Of a stretch of DNA of 36,491 nucleotides, positions 1 to 9,000 are shown in pieces. A program made the translations under genes and the position numbers. The stretch's first letter is position 1. Each line of letters starts with the position of its first letter. The DNA comes from Promethearchaeota archaeon (lineage in GTDB: Archaea; Asgardarchaeota; Lokiarchaeia; Sigyniarchaeales; SOKP01): positions 1-36,491 of the forward strand of contig JABCSY010000035.1 in the NCBI GenBank assembly GCA_018238625.1. Direction: 5' to 3'. Under the pieces are notes generated by a model. It had not been told where the DNA came from, did no database searches, and saw only the letters and a program-made list of their open reading frames with translations.

Positions 1-100
1 ATAACTAAGAAATCTCGAAAGAATCCAATAAAGAAATAATAATTTTATAATATTTTATTCTTTTTAAAATGCTTTATGTAATATTTATTCGAATTTCGTT

Positions 101-2761
101 CTAAAACCAATCATCTAATATTTTATAATCTGATGGATCTACTTTAGGTTTCTTTTTTTTTCTAATTTCTTGTTCTGTATAACCAGTTATCGGTTCGTAA
201 TAATAAAAAATAGGGCAGTCGTGGGGAAAAATTTTGCATTGGTATTTATTCATAGTTGTTCGAATTTTTACATCATCTCCTAAAGAACCATAAGGACAGA
301 AATTTAGGACAAGACATGGTTTTTTAACATTTCTCGAAATGATCATCTTTTTATTGAGCCAATTTCGATTTTGAACCATTTCCTGAAAAATATTTGGTTT
401 ATATGATTCGGGTATTTTACGAATGTTCTCCCTAATGTTTTCCATCAGATAAAATACCGGACAATCGTGACCGAAAGCATCACACGAATATTTAGAAATT
501 TCTTGCCTACATACGAAACTTTCAACCAGATATCCGTAAGGACATCCTGAATAGGACAAGCACGGTTTTTCAGCATCCTTAACTACAATTTTCCCTTGGT
601 TAAAAGAAGATTTCACATGTCGCTCTGTAAATGCTTGAGTGCCATCGTATTTCTTCCCCTCTTTTAATCTCAAATGACCTATGGAATTAGGAAGTTCAGT
701 AATTGGATTTCCAGTCAAATCAAATTCCCATAGATTCGTAAATTTATTTAAGAAGGGAGGAATTTCAGAAATACAATTATTTCTTATTCCAAGTCTGAAT
801 AAAACAACTAATTTTTCAATAGATTTTGGAAACTTAGATATTTTATTACCATTTAAATCAAAAAAATGAAGATATGATAAATCTCCAATTGATTCTGGTA
901 AATTTGACATATTATCAACGCTAATCCTGAGTTGTTCTAAGGTTTTTAAATTTCCAAAACAAGAGGGTAGGTTAAAAAAAACTGATCCTTGGATATTGAT
1001 AGATTTTACATTAGGCAGGTTACAAAAAGTGTCTGGAAGAGTATTGAGCTTTTTAGCATTATGGAAATAAATTCTTTCGAGATTTTCTAATCGTGGAAAA
1101 AAATCGGGTAACTTTTCTACATTAGGAATATATATATCGAATTCGGTCAAATTTCTTAAGTTTCCAATAAAATCAGGAATTTCTTTTAGATTCCTAATAA
1201 AAACCTTAAATTTTTTAAGTGCTTTAAGTTCCCCTATTGACGGAGGGAGTGTAATCCCTTCATATACGCTAAGTTCTAATTCCTCAAGAGCTTGCAGATT
1301 GCCAAAAAAATTTGGAATTTCTTCAATATTACTAAAAGATAATTTAAGTTTTCTTAAATGAGTTAAATTTCCGATTATCTCCGGGATCTCTGCTCCTTTT
1401 TTATTAAAATTTGTTAGTTCTAATTCAATTATATTTTTAATTTCATCTAACTTACGTTCGTGATATCCAAAAGTATCAAATATTGTGAGTATTAAATTGG
1501 TTGTAAATTGATTTGCATGTGGGGATTTTGATAAATAATCAATTAACTCCTCCTTATTCTTAAAGTTAATAAGTTGGGTTAATTTTTCCGAAAAGAATTC
1601 TAATTTCCATTTTTTCGTTTCAAGCAGAAGATCAACAAATTTTCTTTGATAATCACTTAATTTATTTGAAGACTCTAAAGTATTTTTAAAACCATTAGGA
1701 AAAAGTAAATTTAGTAAGGTTTCTGCAACATTAATACATGCTCGCTCGGGGTTGATCATATTCTCAGGGATTCCATGAAATGCATTTAGTAGAACGGGAA
1801 TAAGAATTTTATTCGCTCCAGAATGAACGAAATATAAAGCCATTTTTGTTTCTTCAATTTCATAAAAATGATATATTCCATAATCGCCCATTTCATCATG
1901 TTTCTCTTTTAATGAATTGATAATATCACCTTGAGCTCTATTAGGTTCCATAATATCAATCTCTTGCGGATCTGGCTCAGGGGGAAAGACAGTAATAGTC
2001 CTTTCACCAATATTATCATCTAATCGCTTGATAAGATTAGAGACTGGGATGGCAAGAGAATCTGGAACATTTCCTTTTTTGAGTATAAACACACCCAATA
2101 ATGCAGCAATTCGAACATCCTTCGGATAATTTTGATGTAGGAAATTAGTGAAAAGCTGAAGATCTGAGTCATCCTCAAGATATGTATCCAAAAGAGTAAG
2201 GGCTCCTAATAGATTTATAAGTATCACCCTATTTCTTTCTTTTGGAATAGCCTTCCTGAGCATCTCTACAGTCTCTTCCGCCTCGAACAAGTTAAATCGG
2301 AGGAAAAAAATAGTTTGGTTTCTTAACCAATCCATATCAGATTTAAAAAACTTAAGGATTAATTCCCACTGCTTAAACATTTCTCTATGCATATCTAATG
2401 TTATATCCTTTGGATATTTTTTTATAATATATTCAATATCAAAACCAAATGGTTCGAAAAAGTATTCATCAGGTTTGTAAATATCCCTAAGAAAATCAAA
2501 TATATTTTTGGCAAATTTATATTGCCCTTTATCTATGTGATATTGCAAAATCTTCCAGAAAAAAGGGACAGATTTAACTGTGCCTTCGTAAATTGTACCT
2601 TGATGGCATAAAATAGCATAGATATGCCACATGGTATCCTCAAAGACTTTCTCATTTGAGGTTATGAGTTTTCTTAACATATTGGGGACAGCTGTGGCAC
2701 TCCCATATGCAGTTTCAAAATATGACCAATCTTCATCATCAATATCGTCAAACATTTTCAA
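101..2761 (-). CDS. HEAT-like/leucine-rich-repeat protein with two C-terminal Cys modules
   Basis: 886 residues with no signal peptide or membrane segment, so probably cytoplasmic. The first ~430 residues are helix-rich and may be HEAT/armadillo-like. Roughly residues 440-690 are about ten leucine-rich repeats of ~23 residues with the pattern 'IPxxIGNLxxLxxLxL', as in bacterial and plant-type LRR proteins. After the repeats come two copies of a ~45-residue cysteine module, near residues 738-782 and 812-856. Each has the form KPCLxxxxCPYG, then KYxC, then FxHDCPxFY, with four cysteines plus a histidine, and looks metal-binding. The protein ends in a lysine-rich tail. LRRs usually mediate protein-protein contacts; the Cys module has no function I can name. 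It is monocistronic and starts at ATG. The LRR call is sure, the N-terminal fold uncertain. Confidence 0.85.
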   Translation of the reverse strand: MKMFDDIDDEDWSYFETAYGSATAVPNMLRKLITSNEKVFEDTMWHIYAILCHQGTIYEGTVKSVPFFWKILQYHIDKGQYKFAKNIFDFLRDIYKPDEYFFEPFGFDIEYIIKKYPKDITLDMHREMFKQWELILKFFKSDMDWLRNQTIFFLRFNLFEAEETVEMLRKAIPKERNRVILINLLGALTLLDTYLEDDSDLQLFTNFLHQNYPKDVRIAALLGVFILKKGNVPDSLAIPVSNLIKRLDDNIGERTITVFPPEPDPQEIDIMEPNRAQGDIINSLKEKHDEMGDYGIYHFYEIEETKMALYFVHSGANKILIPVLLNAFHGIPENMINPERACINVAETLLNLLFPNGFKNTLESSNKLSDYQRKFVDLLLETKKWKLEFFSEKLTQLINFKNKEELIDYLSKSPHANQFTTNLILTIFDTFGYHERKLDEIKNIIELELTNFNKKGAEIPEIIGNLTHLRKLKLSFSNIEEIPNFFGNLQALEELELSVYEGITLPPSIGELKALKKFKVFIRNLKEIPDFIGNLRNLTEFDIYIPNVEKLPDFFPRLENLERIYFHNAKKLNTLPDTFCNLPNVKSINIQGSVFFNLPSCFGNLKTLEQLRISVDNMSNLPESIGDLSYLHFFDLNGNKISKFPKSIEKLVVLFRLGIRNNCISEIPPFLNKFTNLWEFDLTGNPITELPNSIGHLRLKEGKKYDGTQAFTERHVKSSFNQGKIVVKDAEKPCLSYSGCPYGYLVESFVCRQEISKYSCDAFGHDCPVFYLMENIRENIRKIPESYKPNIFQEMVQNRNWLNKKMIISRNVKKPCLVLNFCPYGSLGDDVKIRTTMNKYQCKIFPHDCPIFYYYEPITGYTEQEIRKKKKPKVDPSDYKILDDWF

Positions 2762-3023
2762 TTCTCAATAATTTTAATTTGAACTCTTATTTGAAAAAAA
2801 AACTGATTTGGATAATATAAATAGATTTAATTGATAAATTAACACATAAAGAAATAAATATTTTTCTAATCATTACAAGTGTTTATTCTATTCAATTTCT
2901 ATCTTCTTTTATTAGATTTTTAAGGGGAGGCGATTCCTTTTTTCTCAGAAAAAATAACTTAATTGTATTTCAAGCAGACCAGAGTCGCTCTAATACTCGA
3001 ATAACACCGAAAATAAGGGGGTT

Positions 3024-3042
3024 TGAGCTGACGGGAATCGAA
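3024..3042 (-). other. tRNA 3'-end-like fragment (possible remnant)
   Basis: On the minus strand this reads TTCGATTCCCGTCAGCTCA. It has the invariant T-loop pattern TTCRANY, then CCCGT as the 3' half of a T stem, then seven bases that could be the 3' half of an acceptor stem. The 5' half of the T stem should be ACGGG but is ATAAG, and no matching TGAGCTG acceptor half lies upstream. It is therefore not a working tRNA gene. It could be a remnant left by an element integrated at a tRNA 3' end, or chance. Confidence 0.2.
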
Positions 3043-3120
3043 CTTATAATTCTTAAAGTGAATATAAATTTTTCCGAAATAATGATACATTTCTGTATAA
3101 ATAGACAAATAATAAAATAG

Positions 3121-3196
3121 GCATTGGATAATGTGCTTTGCTTATCCCAAATTCCGTAAAGGTTGATGGGATAGAGGTATTCGGACTGATACCACA
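3121..3196 (+). ncRNA. Candidate structured RNA with alternative stems
   Basis: GGATAA (3126-3131) can pair with TTATCC (3142-3147). The overlapping TATCCCA (3143-3149) can instead pair with TGGGATA (3167-3173), so the two stems exclude each other. A third hairpin follows directly, GGTAT (3176-3180) with ATACC (3189-3193) and the loop TCGGACTG. The region is richer in GC than its surroundings. The likely aIF2 gamma promoter (about 3327) lies downstream, so this would be a separate small RNA rather than that gene's leader. Strand and transcription are unproven. Confidence 0.25.
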
Positions 3197-3326
3197 AGTA
3201 ATTTATCAAAATATAATTGATACTATTATTTGAAATAAAATGGGTTTATTTTTATTCATTTTGATGGTCTGTAACGATTAATTTAATAGAAATACTTCCT
3301 TTTATTTTTGTAGCGAGTTTAGAAGA

Positions 3327-3336
3327 TTTATTAAAT
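3327..3336 (+). promoter_or_regulatory. Possible TATA box for aIF2 gamma
   Basis: TTTATTAAAT lies 35-44 bases upstream of the ATG at 3371. Archaeal transcription starts about 25 bases below the TATA centre, which would give a leader of roughly 14 bases. AT-rich surroundings make such motifs frequent, so confidence is low. Confidence 0.3.
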
Positions 3337-3370
3337 TATTACTAACCAAAGTAGAATATTATAAGCTGAT

Positions 3371-4930
3371 ATGACTAACGATTTAGAAGAGGTTTCAGGA
3401 ATAGGAAAAGCAACGGCTGATAGGTTGAGAGCGTCTGGTATTGATACAGTTGAAAAATTAGCTTCAACTACTCTAAAAGAATTAACTAATCTAAAAATCA
3501 AAGGAGTAGGTGAATCTACAGCTATAAAATATATTGACAACGCTCAGAAATTAATTAAAGAAAAACCAAGTGATTCTGAACCTCAATTAAAAAAAAAAGA
3601 CGCTCCACCCAAACCAGAGAAACATGAACCAACTAAAAAACAAAAGCCAGCAAAAGGTAGTAATCTTAAAGAATTAATAAAAAAACAAGCAGAGTGTAAT
3701 ATCGGACTCGTGGGCCATGTAGATCATGGTAAAACCACACTAGTTAAGACCTTAACGGGCGATTGGACGGATAGACATTCTGAAGAAATAGAGAGAGGGA
3801 TTTCGATAAAATTAGGATATTCAAATGCGACTATTCTATACTGTCCTGAATGCGATGAATATCTTACGTACCATATGGCCGAAGCTGCTAGAAAAAAAGG
3901 TCAACCAAGATTTGTTTGCCCCAACTGTAAAAAAAATTTAGAGTTTAGAAGAAATATTTCCTTCGTCGATGCCCCTGGCCACGAAATCTTAATGGCTACT
4001 ATGTTAAGTGGAGCTTTTTTAATGAATGGCGCGTGTTTACTAATTGCCGCTGACGAAGTTTGCCCCCAACCACAAACGAGAGAGCATTTAGCCGCATTGA
4101 ATATTGCTGGAATCGAGAATATAATTATCATCCAAAACAAAATTGATGCTGTGTCTAAAGAACAAGCGTACGAAAATTATAATCAAATTAAAGCGTTTGT
4201 AAAAGATTCCATTGCTGAAAACGCTCCAATTATACCTGTTTCCGCAGTTTTTGGCGTTAATATCAATCTGATAGTTCGAGCGTTCGAAGAAATAATACCT
4301 TCTCCTAAAGTTCGTGAGGGCGAAGAATTTCAATTCTTAGTTGCTAGATCTTTTGACATTAATCGCCCAGGCACAGAAATCAATAAGTTAAGAGGCGGAG
4401 TTATTGGGGGGTCTGTATTAAAAGGTAAAATTAAGGTTGGCGAAGAAGTCGAAATTAGACCGGGTCTTCGAGTTAAGAACGATTTTATTCCAATTAAAAC
4501 CGAAATAGTGAGTATTAGTCAAGGGGATAATCTTTTAGAAGAGGCTAATCTCGGTGGTCTAATTGGTTTAGGGACTCAATTAGACCCCGCCTTGACAAGA
4601 GGGGACTCTCTAATAGGCCATTTAGTCGGTAAAACTAACACATTACCTGAAATTGTTTCACAAATAGAGTTACAAGTCAACCTTTTAGAAAGAGTAATTG
4701 GCTCTGAAATGCAAATAAGGGTTCAACAACTTAAACACAACGAAAAGCTCTTGTTAGTAGTTGGTACTGAAAAAACAGCAGGAACTGTTACAAAAATTTT
4801 GAAAAACTCTTATATTATCAATTTAAGTCCACCTATTTGCCCTCCTGAGAATTCTATATTTGCAATCTCTAGAATTATCAACAGGCGTTATCGATTAATA
4901 GGATATGGTAGATATTTTAATCAAAATTAG
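3371..4930 (+). CDS. eif2g: Translation initiation factor aIF2 gamma with N-terminal HhH fusion
   Basis: GTPase subunit of aIF2, which carries initiator Met-tRNA to the small ribosomal subunit. The G domain is complete: P-loop GHVDHGKT (115-122), ERGISIKLGY switch I (141-150), DAPGH (200-204) and NKID (256-259). A zinc knuckle has Cys158, Cys161, Cys183 and Cys186, as in archaeal/eukaryotic gamma subunits and unlike EF-Tu. Domains II and III follow to residue 519. Odd: usual archaeal gamma subunits are about 410 residues and begin just before the P-loop. Here residues 1-62 form a helix-hairpin-helix domain (EEVSGIGKATADRLRASGID, then KIKGVGESTA) resembling the N-terminal domain of RadA. A Lys/Pro-rich linker (63-105) joins it to the GTPase. 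The frame is continuous from the ATG. SelB is the alternative, but the zinc knuckle and switch I favour aIF2 gamma. Confidence 0.93.
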   Translation: MTNDLEEVSGIGKATADRLRASGIDTVEKLASTTLKELTNLKIKGVGESTAIKYIDNAQKLIKEKPSDSEPQLKKKDAPPKPEKHEPTKKQKPAKGSNLKELIKKQAECNIGLVGHVDHGKTTLVKTLTGDWTDRHSEEIERGISIKLGYSNATILYCPECDEYLTYHMAEAARKKGQPRFVCPNCKKNLEFRRNISFVDAPGHEILMATMLSGAFLMNGACLLIAADEVCPQPQTREHLAALNIAGIENIIIIQNKIDAVSKEQAYENYNQIKAFVKDSIAENAPIIPVSAVFGVNINLIVRAFEEIIPSPKVREGEEFQFLVARSFDINRPGTEINKLRGGVIGGSVLKGKIKVGEEVEIRPGLRVKNDFIPIKTEIVSISQGDNLLEEANLGGLIGLGTQLDPALTRGDSLIGHLVGKTNTLPEIVSQIELQVNLLERVIGSEMQIRVQQLKHNEKLLLVVGTEKTAGTVTKILKNSYIINLSPPICPPENSIFAISRIINRRYRLIGYGRYFNQN

Positions 4931-4954
4931 CGAAAACAATCATCTTTATATTAT

Positions 4955-5284
4955 TTATGGAGAATAAGAAAGAAAAATTTCGCGAATTTTTCCTTTTATA
5001 AATCTTATTGATGTGTCTACGTTATCGAAAATTTTTTGTAAAGTATTAATAACATTAGAGTCATTATTAGAATTTGTTGGTTTCGTGATTATTTGTTTAG
5101 TTTCGTAGAGGATTAATGTGTCCTTAGCTTTAGCCAGAAAGTGAAGAATTACCTCAATCTTAACGTTCAAAGATAAATCTGTATCATTTTTGATCTCTTT
5201 AAATTCGTAGAAAACCTCATCCATTATTCGCTTGTCTAAAAAGCTTAAGAAATTTTCAATATCATCAATGAAAATTACAATCAA
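4955..5284 (-). CDS. Small helical protein of unknown function
   Basis: 109 residues, predicted almost wholly alpha-helical, with no cysteine motif, signal peptide or membrane span. A Thr/Asn/Ser-rich linker near residues 68-77 separates two helical halves, suggesting two helical hairpins. I do not recognise the family. It starts at an ATG six bases after the stop codon of the upstream surface-protein gene on the same strand, so the two are almost certainly cotranscribed. It converges on aIF2 gamma, whose stop is 24 bases away. A role linked to the membrane protein is inferred from position only. Confidence 0.6.
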   Translation of the reverse strand: MIVIFIDDIENFLSFLDKRIMDEVFYEFKEIKNDTDLSLNVKIEVILHFLAKAKDTLILYETKQIITKPTNSNNDSNVINTLQKIFDNVDTSIRFIKGKIREIFLSYSP

Positions 5285-5290
5285 TTTGTT

Positions 5291-7006
5291 TTATGATAGT
5301 CTCTTATGATTAAAATAAATAATTAAACCAATAAGTATCAAAGCTCCGTTAATACACCCAAATATAAGAATCCAAAGTGGGAAATATGGTACTTTTGTAT
5401 TTATGTAATTAACTTCGCTAAATGTATTTATTAACGCGTTCATTATAATTACATCATCTTGAAAAATTTTAACTGTGTAGTTTCCATTAGGAACATTCTC
5501 AATTAAAATCTCTCCATTTTCATTCGAATATGCAGGTGCCATAGGTTGAGTTAAATTATTTGAGATATAAGTTCCAAATACTTTTCCAAAATAAAGTAAT
5601 TCTATTCTATAACCAATTAGCGGCATGCGCATGATATCGGTAATAATAATGTTGAGATCGTTCGTAGCATCATATTTTAACAAAAACGGGTTTGTTTCAC
5701 CAAGAATGAGATAAGGGATCGTTAATCTCAATCCCTTCCTTTTTACGGCATTTTCAGTAAAGATTAAGCTATGCTCGATTGATGTTTGAGTAACGGACAC
5801 TATGACATCGTAGTAATTAACGGGTCTACCAAATAAAGAACTATTGCTGATAATTTGATCTGCAGTAATAGTGCTTTCAATTAAAGTTATATTTGATAAA
5901 TAAATATGTTTTGGGCCAGCTATTAAAGAAGGAAAGTATATTCTTTCCCGAATGTTTCTCCCTTCGATTAATCTATCAATAGCCCAACTGTAATCAACGG
6001 AATTCTCAAATTTAAAGGTGAAATTCGTTTTAAATGTTAAAGAAAATAATTTAGCATCAGCTGAGATTGTAACATTTATTAAATTCTCTTGTTCTAAAAA
6101 ATCATTAACTACTTGGTCGTCGATTTTTAATTGTTGGTCGTAAAATAGATTCTTATCAAGCGGATTAACGATTAATTCTACGACGAGATTGTCCGCAAGT
6201 AAAGGAGGGATCGTTAGATTATCTGAAACCTTTAATCCAGTTAGCGTAAAATCATAATAAAATGAAGGGCTAAAAATTTGTTGTTGTTGTTGCGTTAATG
6301 TTAAGATATTTTTTTGGTCTAGAGCTAATTCCCATCCAAAAGCGGTCAATTTATACTCAAAAATTAAATACATAGAAAAATTGTGAAAATTATCCTGGAA
6401 GTAGTTTTGATAATCGAAGATTAAATAATCATCAATATCAAGGGAGTATTCTCCTTCGCTTAATTCTTCAACGATCGAAGAAGATTCATTTTGTACAAGT
6501 ACTTGTTTGAGAACGTGTGGAAGCAATCTTGGACTATAAATTAAATAACCTTCCGATTCCCCTATAGAACTATTATATTGAACGCTAATCGACTCATTTA
6601 TCAAAACCGTTATTTTATCTGATTCTGGTAAAGACTTATCAAGATTATTGAACTGCGCTATTTCAGTAGTTTGCATATATTGCGTTTCTAAATAGGTAAT
6701 ATTTAACGCTCCAGAAATTAAATCATCGACGAGGTCAGGATATCTATCTGATCGATTAAAAATACCTTCTTCATGAAAAGTAAGTTTAGTTATTGTAATG
6801 TTCCCAAGGCCTTGCTCTGGAGCATCAATAATTGGGGTATAATCGTCTTTGGAGTAGTCTTGTATATTCAGATCAATGTCTGCGTTAAAATTTTCACGAT
6901 CCAAAGAGTTGTAATTGAATAGATCATCCATAAAGATTAATGGAATTATAGAACTTAAGACTACAAAAAGGACTACGAGAAATTTCCTGTAATTGGCGTT
7001 CATCAT
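5291..7006 (-). CDS. Membrane-anchored extracellular protein, two TM ends
   Basis: 571 residues. An N-terminal hydrophobic segment (about residues 8-25) after 'NYRK' is a signal anchor or signal peptide. A C-terminal span (about 548-566) is followed by the positive tail NHKRLS. Between them lies a ~520-residue beta-rich ectodomain with many Asn-X-Ser/Thr sites, as expected for an N-glycosylated archaeal surface protein. The last ~100 ectodomain residues contain GEILIENVPNGNYTVKIF, typical of carboxypeptidase-regulatory-like (prealbumin-like) beta sandwiches. The bulk of the ectodomain is not recognised. Two ATG codons open the frame; the first is used here. It is first in a two-gene operon and divergent from the DHH nuclease gene. 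It may be part of the envelope or an adhesion/receptor protein. Confidence 0.75.
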   Translation of the reverse strand: MMNANYRKFLVVLFVVLSSIIPLIFMDDLFNYNSLDRENFNADIDLNIQDYSKDDYTPIIDAPEQGLGNITITKLTFHEEGIFNRSDRYPDLVDDLISGALNITYLETQYMQTTEIAQFNNLDKSLPESDKITVLINESISVQYNSSIGESEGYLIYSPRLLPHVLKQVLVQNESSSIVEELSEGEYSLDIDDYLIFDYQNYFQDNFHNFSMYLIFEYKLTAFGWELALDQKNILTLTQQQQQIFSPSFYYDFTLTGLKVSDNLTIPPLLADNLVVELIVNPLDKNLFYDQQLKIDDQVVNDFLEQENLINVTISADAKLFSLTFKTNFTFKFENSVDYSWAIDRLIEGRNIRERIYFPSLIAGPKHIYLSNITLIESTITADQIISNSSLFGRPVNYYDVIVSVTQTSIEHSLIFTENAVKRKGLRLTIPYLILGETNPFLLKYDATNDLNIIITDIMRMPLIGYRIELLYFGKVFGTYISNNLTQPMAPAYSNENGEILIENVPNGNYTVKIFQDDVIIMNALINTFSEVNYINTKVPYFPLWILIFGCINGALILIGLIIYFNHKRLS

Positions 7007-7250
7007 TATTACTTCAAAATATAATTATACAACAAAAAATTAAATAAAATTAATTAATTTATCTTAAATTTTTAATTTTTACATCAATTTCCATGTATAT
7101 CTGGACATGATACAAATATATTTATAGAATTTATTTTTACTTATTTATAGCATCTTTTGAAGGATTATTAATACACCCAAAAGGACTATGTTATTATTTC
7201 CATTCTGTATTAGTTTAAGTAATTTTACAATATAATATAAAATGATATAA

Positions 7251-8636
7251 ATGGTTCAAAAACCAGATCAAAAAAAATTTTTGGAAAAGCTTAATACCGC
7301 TGTAGATTTTTTTGAAGATAATTCTCGTAATCTTTACAACAATGTCATTGCGATTTCACATAATGACGCAGATGGTATTAGTAGCTTACAAATTATTCAA
7401 AATCTGCTTCATAAAATGAACTTAAATTACGATTATTTTATCTATAACCGATCTGTGTCATGGACAAATTATCTAAGTGGAATTTTACCTAAAGCTCCAA
7501 ATAATAAAACAGCGTTAATATTTACAGATGTCGGCTCTAATTTAGCAGAACTCATCCCGATCATTAAGAAAAGAAAAGAAGATTTTTACATCCTCGACCA
7601 CCATGAAGTAGATGGCGATATAGATTTTGATATGCTTCCAGATAATTTATTTTTTGTTAATCCTACGATTTTTGGGTTTGACGGACTTGATCATATCTCC
7701 GGGGCTACTTTAGCTTATATGTTTGCAAAAAAGATTAATTTTGCTACAATAAAACAAGGCTGGTTAGCAGTTATTGGAATAGCAGGTGATTCATTAAAGT
7801 CAATGGATAAGCTTCAATCGTTCAATAAGGAGATATATCAAGAGTTGGTTGATGAAGAAGTTATTTATGATGAAGAAGGATTAATTCTGTTTGGAAGCAT
7901 GCACGATTCCATAAAAAACGGTTTAAAATTCAGTATTTTACCTTTTTTAAATGGATATGGGGGTGAGAACGATCAAAAGATTAAATCTTTTCTAAACAAA
8001 TTGCAAATAAATCCAAATAAAAAAGTTGTTGATCTAGATAAAACTGAAATTCAAAAAATTATAGATAATACTAATTTAAATATCGGACACTTTGCTTTGA
8101 TACCTCAAAAACAAGGTTTATTGAAATTTGTTTTCGAACACGCTCTACTACTGAATATTTTGTCCTTTAAAAATATAAGCGCAGCACTTTCAATCATACA
8201 GCAAAGAACAATAACGCGCTATGCTAAAGAAATCTACTTTGAATATGTTAGTGGTTTAGTTAAAAATATGAAAATACTATCAAATGATTTACCTCGCTAT
8301 GAAACACAAAAAGCTATTTTTATTGATGCTGGAAATAGTCAAATTCCTCCAAGTAATTGGTCGGATACGGCAAGTTTTACTACCGTAAACGGGCTTTTAA
8401 AACCAAATAAAATGTTGTTTTTAGGGGGTTTTGAAAAAAAGTCTCAAATGGTAAAGCTAAGCATTAGATGTTCCAGGACATATTTAGAAAATAACGAATT
8501 GGGCGTAAATAAAGTCATTAGCGTAATAAAAAAGAATCTTGGCGGAACTGGTGGGGGACATAAATTAGCAGGTGGAATTAGATTATCGCTCCCATCGTTT
8601 AATATACTAAAACAAAAGGCAGATGAGCTCATTTAG
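7251..8636 (+). CDS. DHH-family phosphoesterase, RecJ/GAN-like nuclease
   Basis: Predicted metal-dependent nuclease of the DHH/DHHA1 family, related to bacterial RecJ, archaeal GAN and eukaryotic Cdc45. Motif I is SHNDADG (H37, D39, D41), motif II carries Asp93 in TDVG, motif III is LDHHEVDG (D116, H117, H118), motif IV is GIAGDS, and the C-terminal DHHA1 substrate motif is GGTGGGHKLAGG (431-442). All metal ligands are present, so it should be active rather than a Cdc45-like inactive form. The length of 461 fits archaeal RecJ-like proteins. In archaea such proteins associate with GINS at the replication fork or act in RNA 5'-3' decay; the sequence does not separate these. It is followed after 20 bases by the DUF167 gene. 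ATG start. Confidence 0.9.
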   Translation: MVQKPDQKKFLEKLNTAVDFFEDNSRNLYNNVIAISHNDADGISSLQIIQNLLHKMNLNYDYFIYNRSVSWTNYLSGILPKAPNNKTALIFTDVGSNLAELIPIIKKRKEDFYILDHHEVDGDIDFDMLPDNLFFVNPTIFGFDGLDHISGATLAYMFAKKINFATIKQGWLAVIGIAGDSLKSMDKLQSFNKEIYQELVDEEVIYDEEGLILFGSMHDSIKNGLKFSILPFLNGYGGENDQKIKSFLNKLQINPNKKVVDLDKTEIQKIIDNTNLNIGHFALIPQKQGLLKFVFEHALLLNILSFKNISAALSIIQQRTITRYAKEIYFEYVSGLVKNMKILSNDLPRYETQKAIFIDAGNSQIPPSNWSDTASFTTVNGLLKPNKMLFLGGFEKKSQMVKLSIRCSRTYLENNELGVNKVISVIKKNLGGTGGGHKLAGGIRLSLPSFNILKQKADELI

Positions 8637-8656
8637 CTCAAAAAAAGTAAGTTATT

Positions 8657-8962
8657 ATGGATTTTATTAAAATAAAATCGAACAATTTGTTTTTATTGCA
8701 GATAAGAGTAAAAACAAATTCTAAAAAACGAGAAATTTTACGGTGTTCTGAAAATGATTCTAACTTAACAATATTACTTCGTTCGAAACCCGTTCAAAAT
8801 AAAGCGAATAGAGAACTGTTAAATTTAATAAAAAAGAAACTAAAAGTTCCTTCAGATCAGGTTCAGATAATCGCAGGTCTAAAGAAAGCAGATAAAATAT
8901 TACAAGTTAGCTTTTCCGAAAATATCGTAGAATCAGATATAATAAAGCGAATTTTCAATTAA
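8657..8962 (+). CDS. DUF167 (UPF0235/YggU) family protein
   Basis: 101 residues. Matches the DUF167 pattern: RVKTNSKKREI near the start, then 'LLRSKPVQNKANRELLNLIKK', then 'KVPSDQVQIIAGLKKADKIL'. The PVxxKAN stretch is the family hallmark, and the fold is a small alpha/beta domain. The family is widespread in all domains and its biochemical role is not established. The gene lies 20 bases after the DHH nuclease gene on the same strand and is probably cotranscribed. It converges on TFS with a 38-base gap. The family call is firm; no function is assigned. Confidence 0.85.
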   Translation: MDFIKIKSNNLFLLQIRVKTNSKKREILRCSENDSNLTILLRSKPVQNKANRELLNLIKKKLKVPSDQVQIIAGLKKADKILQVSFSENIVESDIIKRIFN

Positions 8963-9000
8963 ATAGTAAAACTCAACTTTAAGATGTTATTGAAGCTAAA

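Larger units (their letters stand above)
2762..3370. other. 609-base intergenic region
   Basis: No convincing gene. It separates the minus-strand LRR gene from plus-strand aIF2 gamma, so both promoters must lie here. A 79-codon minus-strand frame at 2970-3209 has no family features and is probably chance. Two features are listed separately: a possible structured RNA near 3121-3193 and a tRNA T-arm-like string near 3024-3042. A weak hairpin followed by six T residues sits around 2924-2943. Confidence 0.6.

Noticed and set aside
3176..3196. H/ACA guide RNA (hairpin followed by ACA)
   Set aside because: The hairpin is only five pairs, without a pseudouridylation pocket or kink-turn.
2970..3209. 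79-codon minus-strand open frame
   Set aside because: It overlaps the structured and tRNA-like sequence, has no family motif and no ribosome-binding site; most likely chance.
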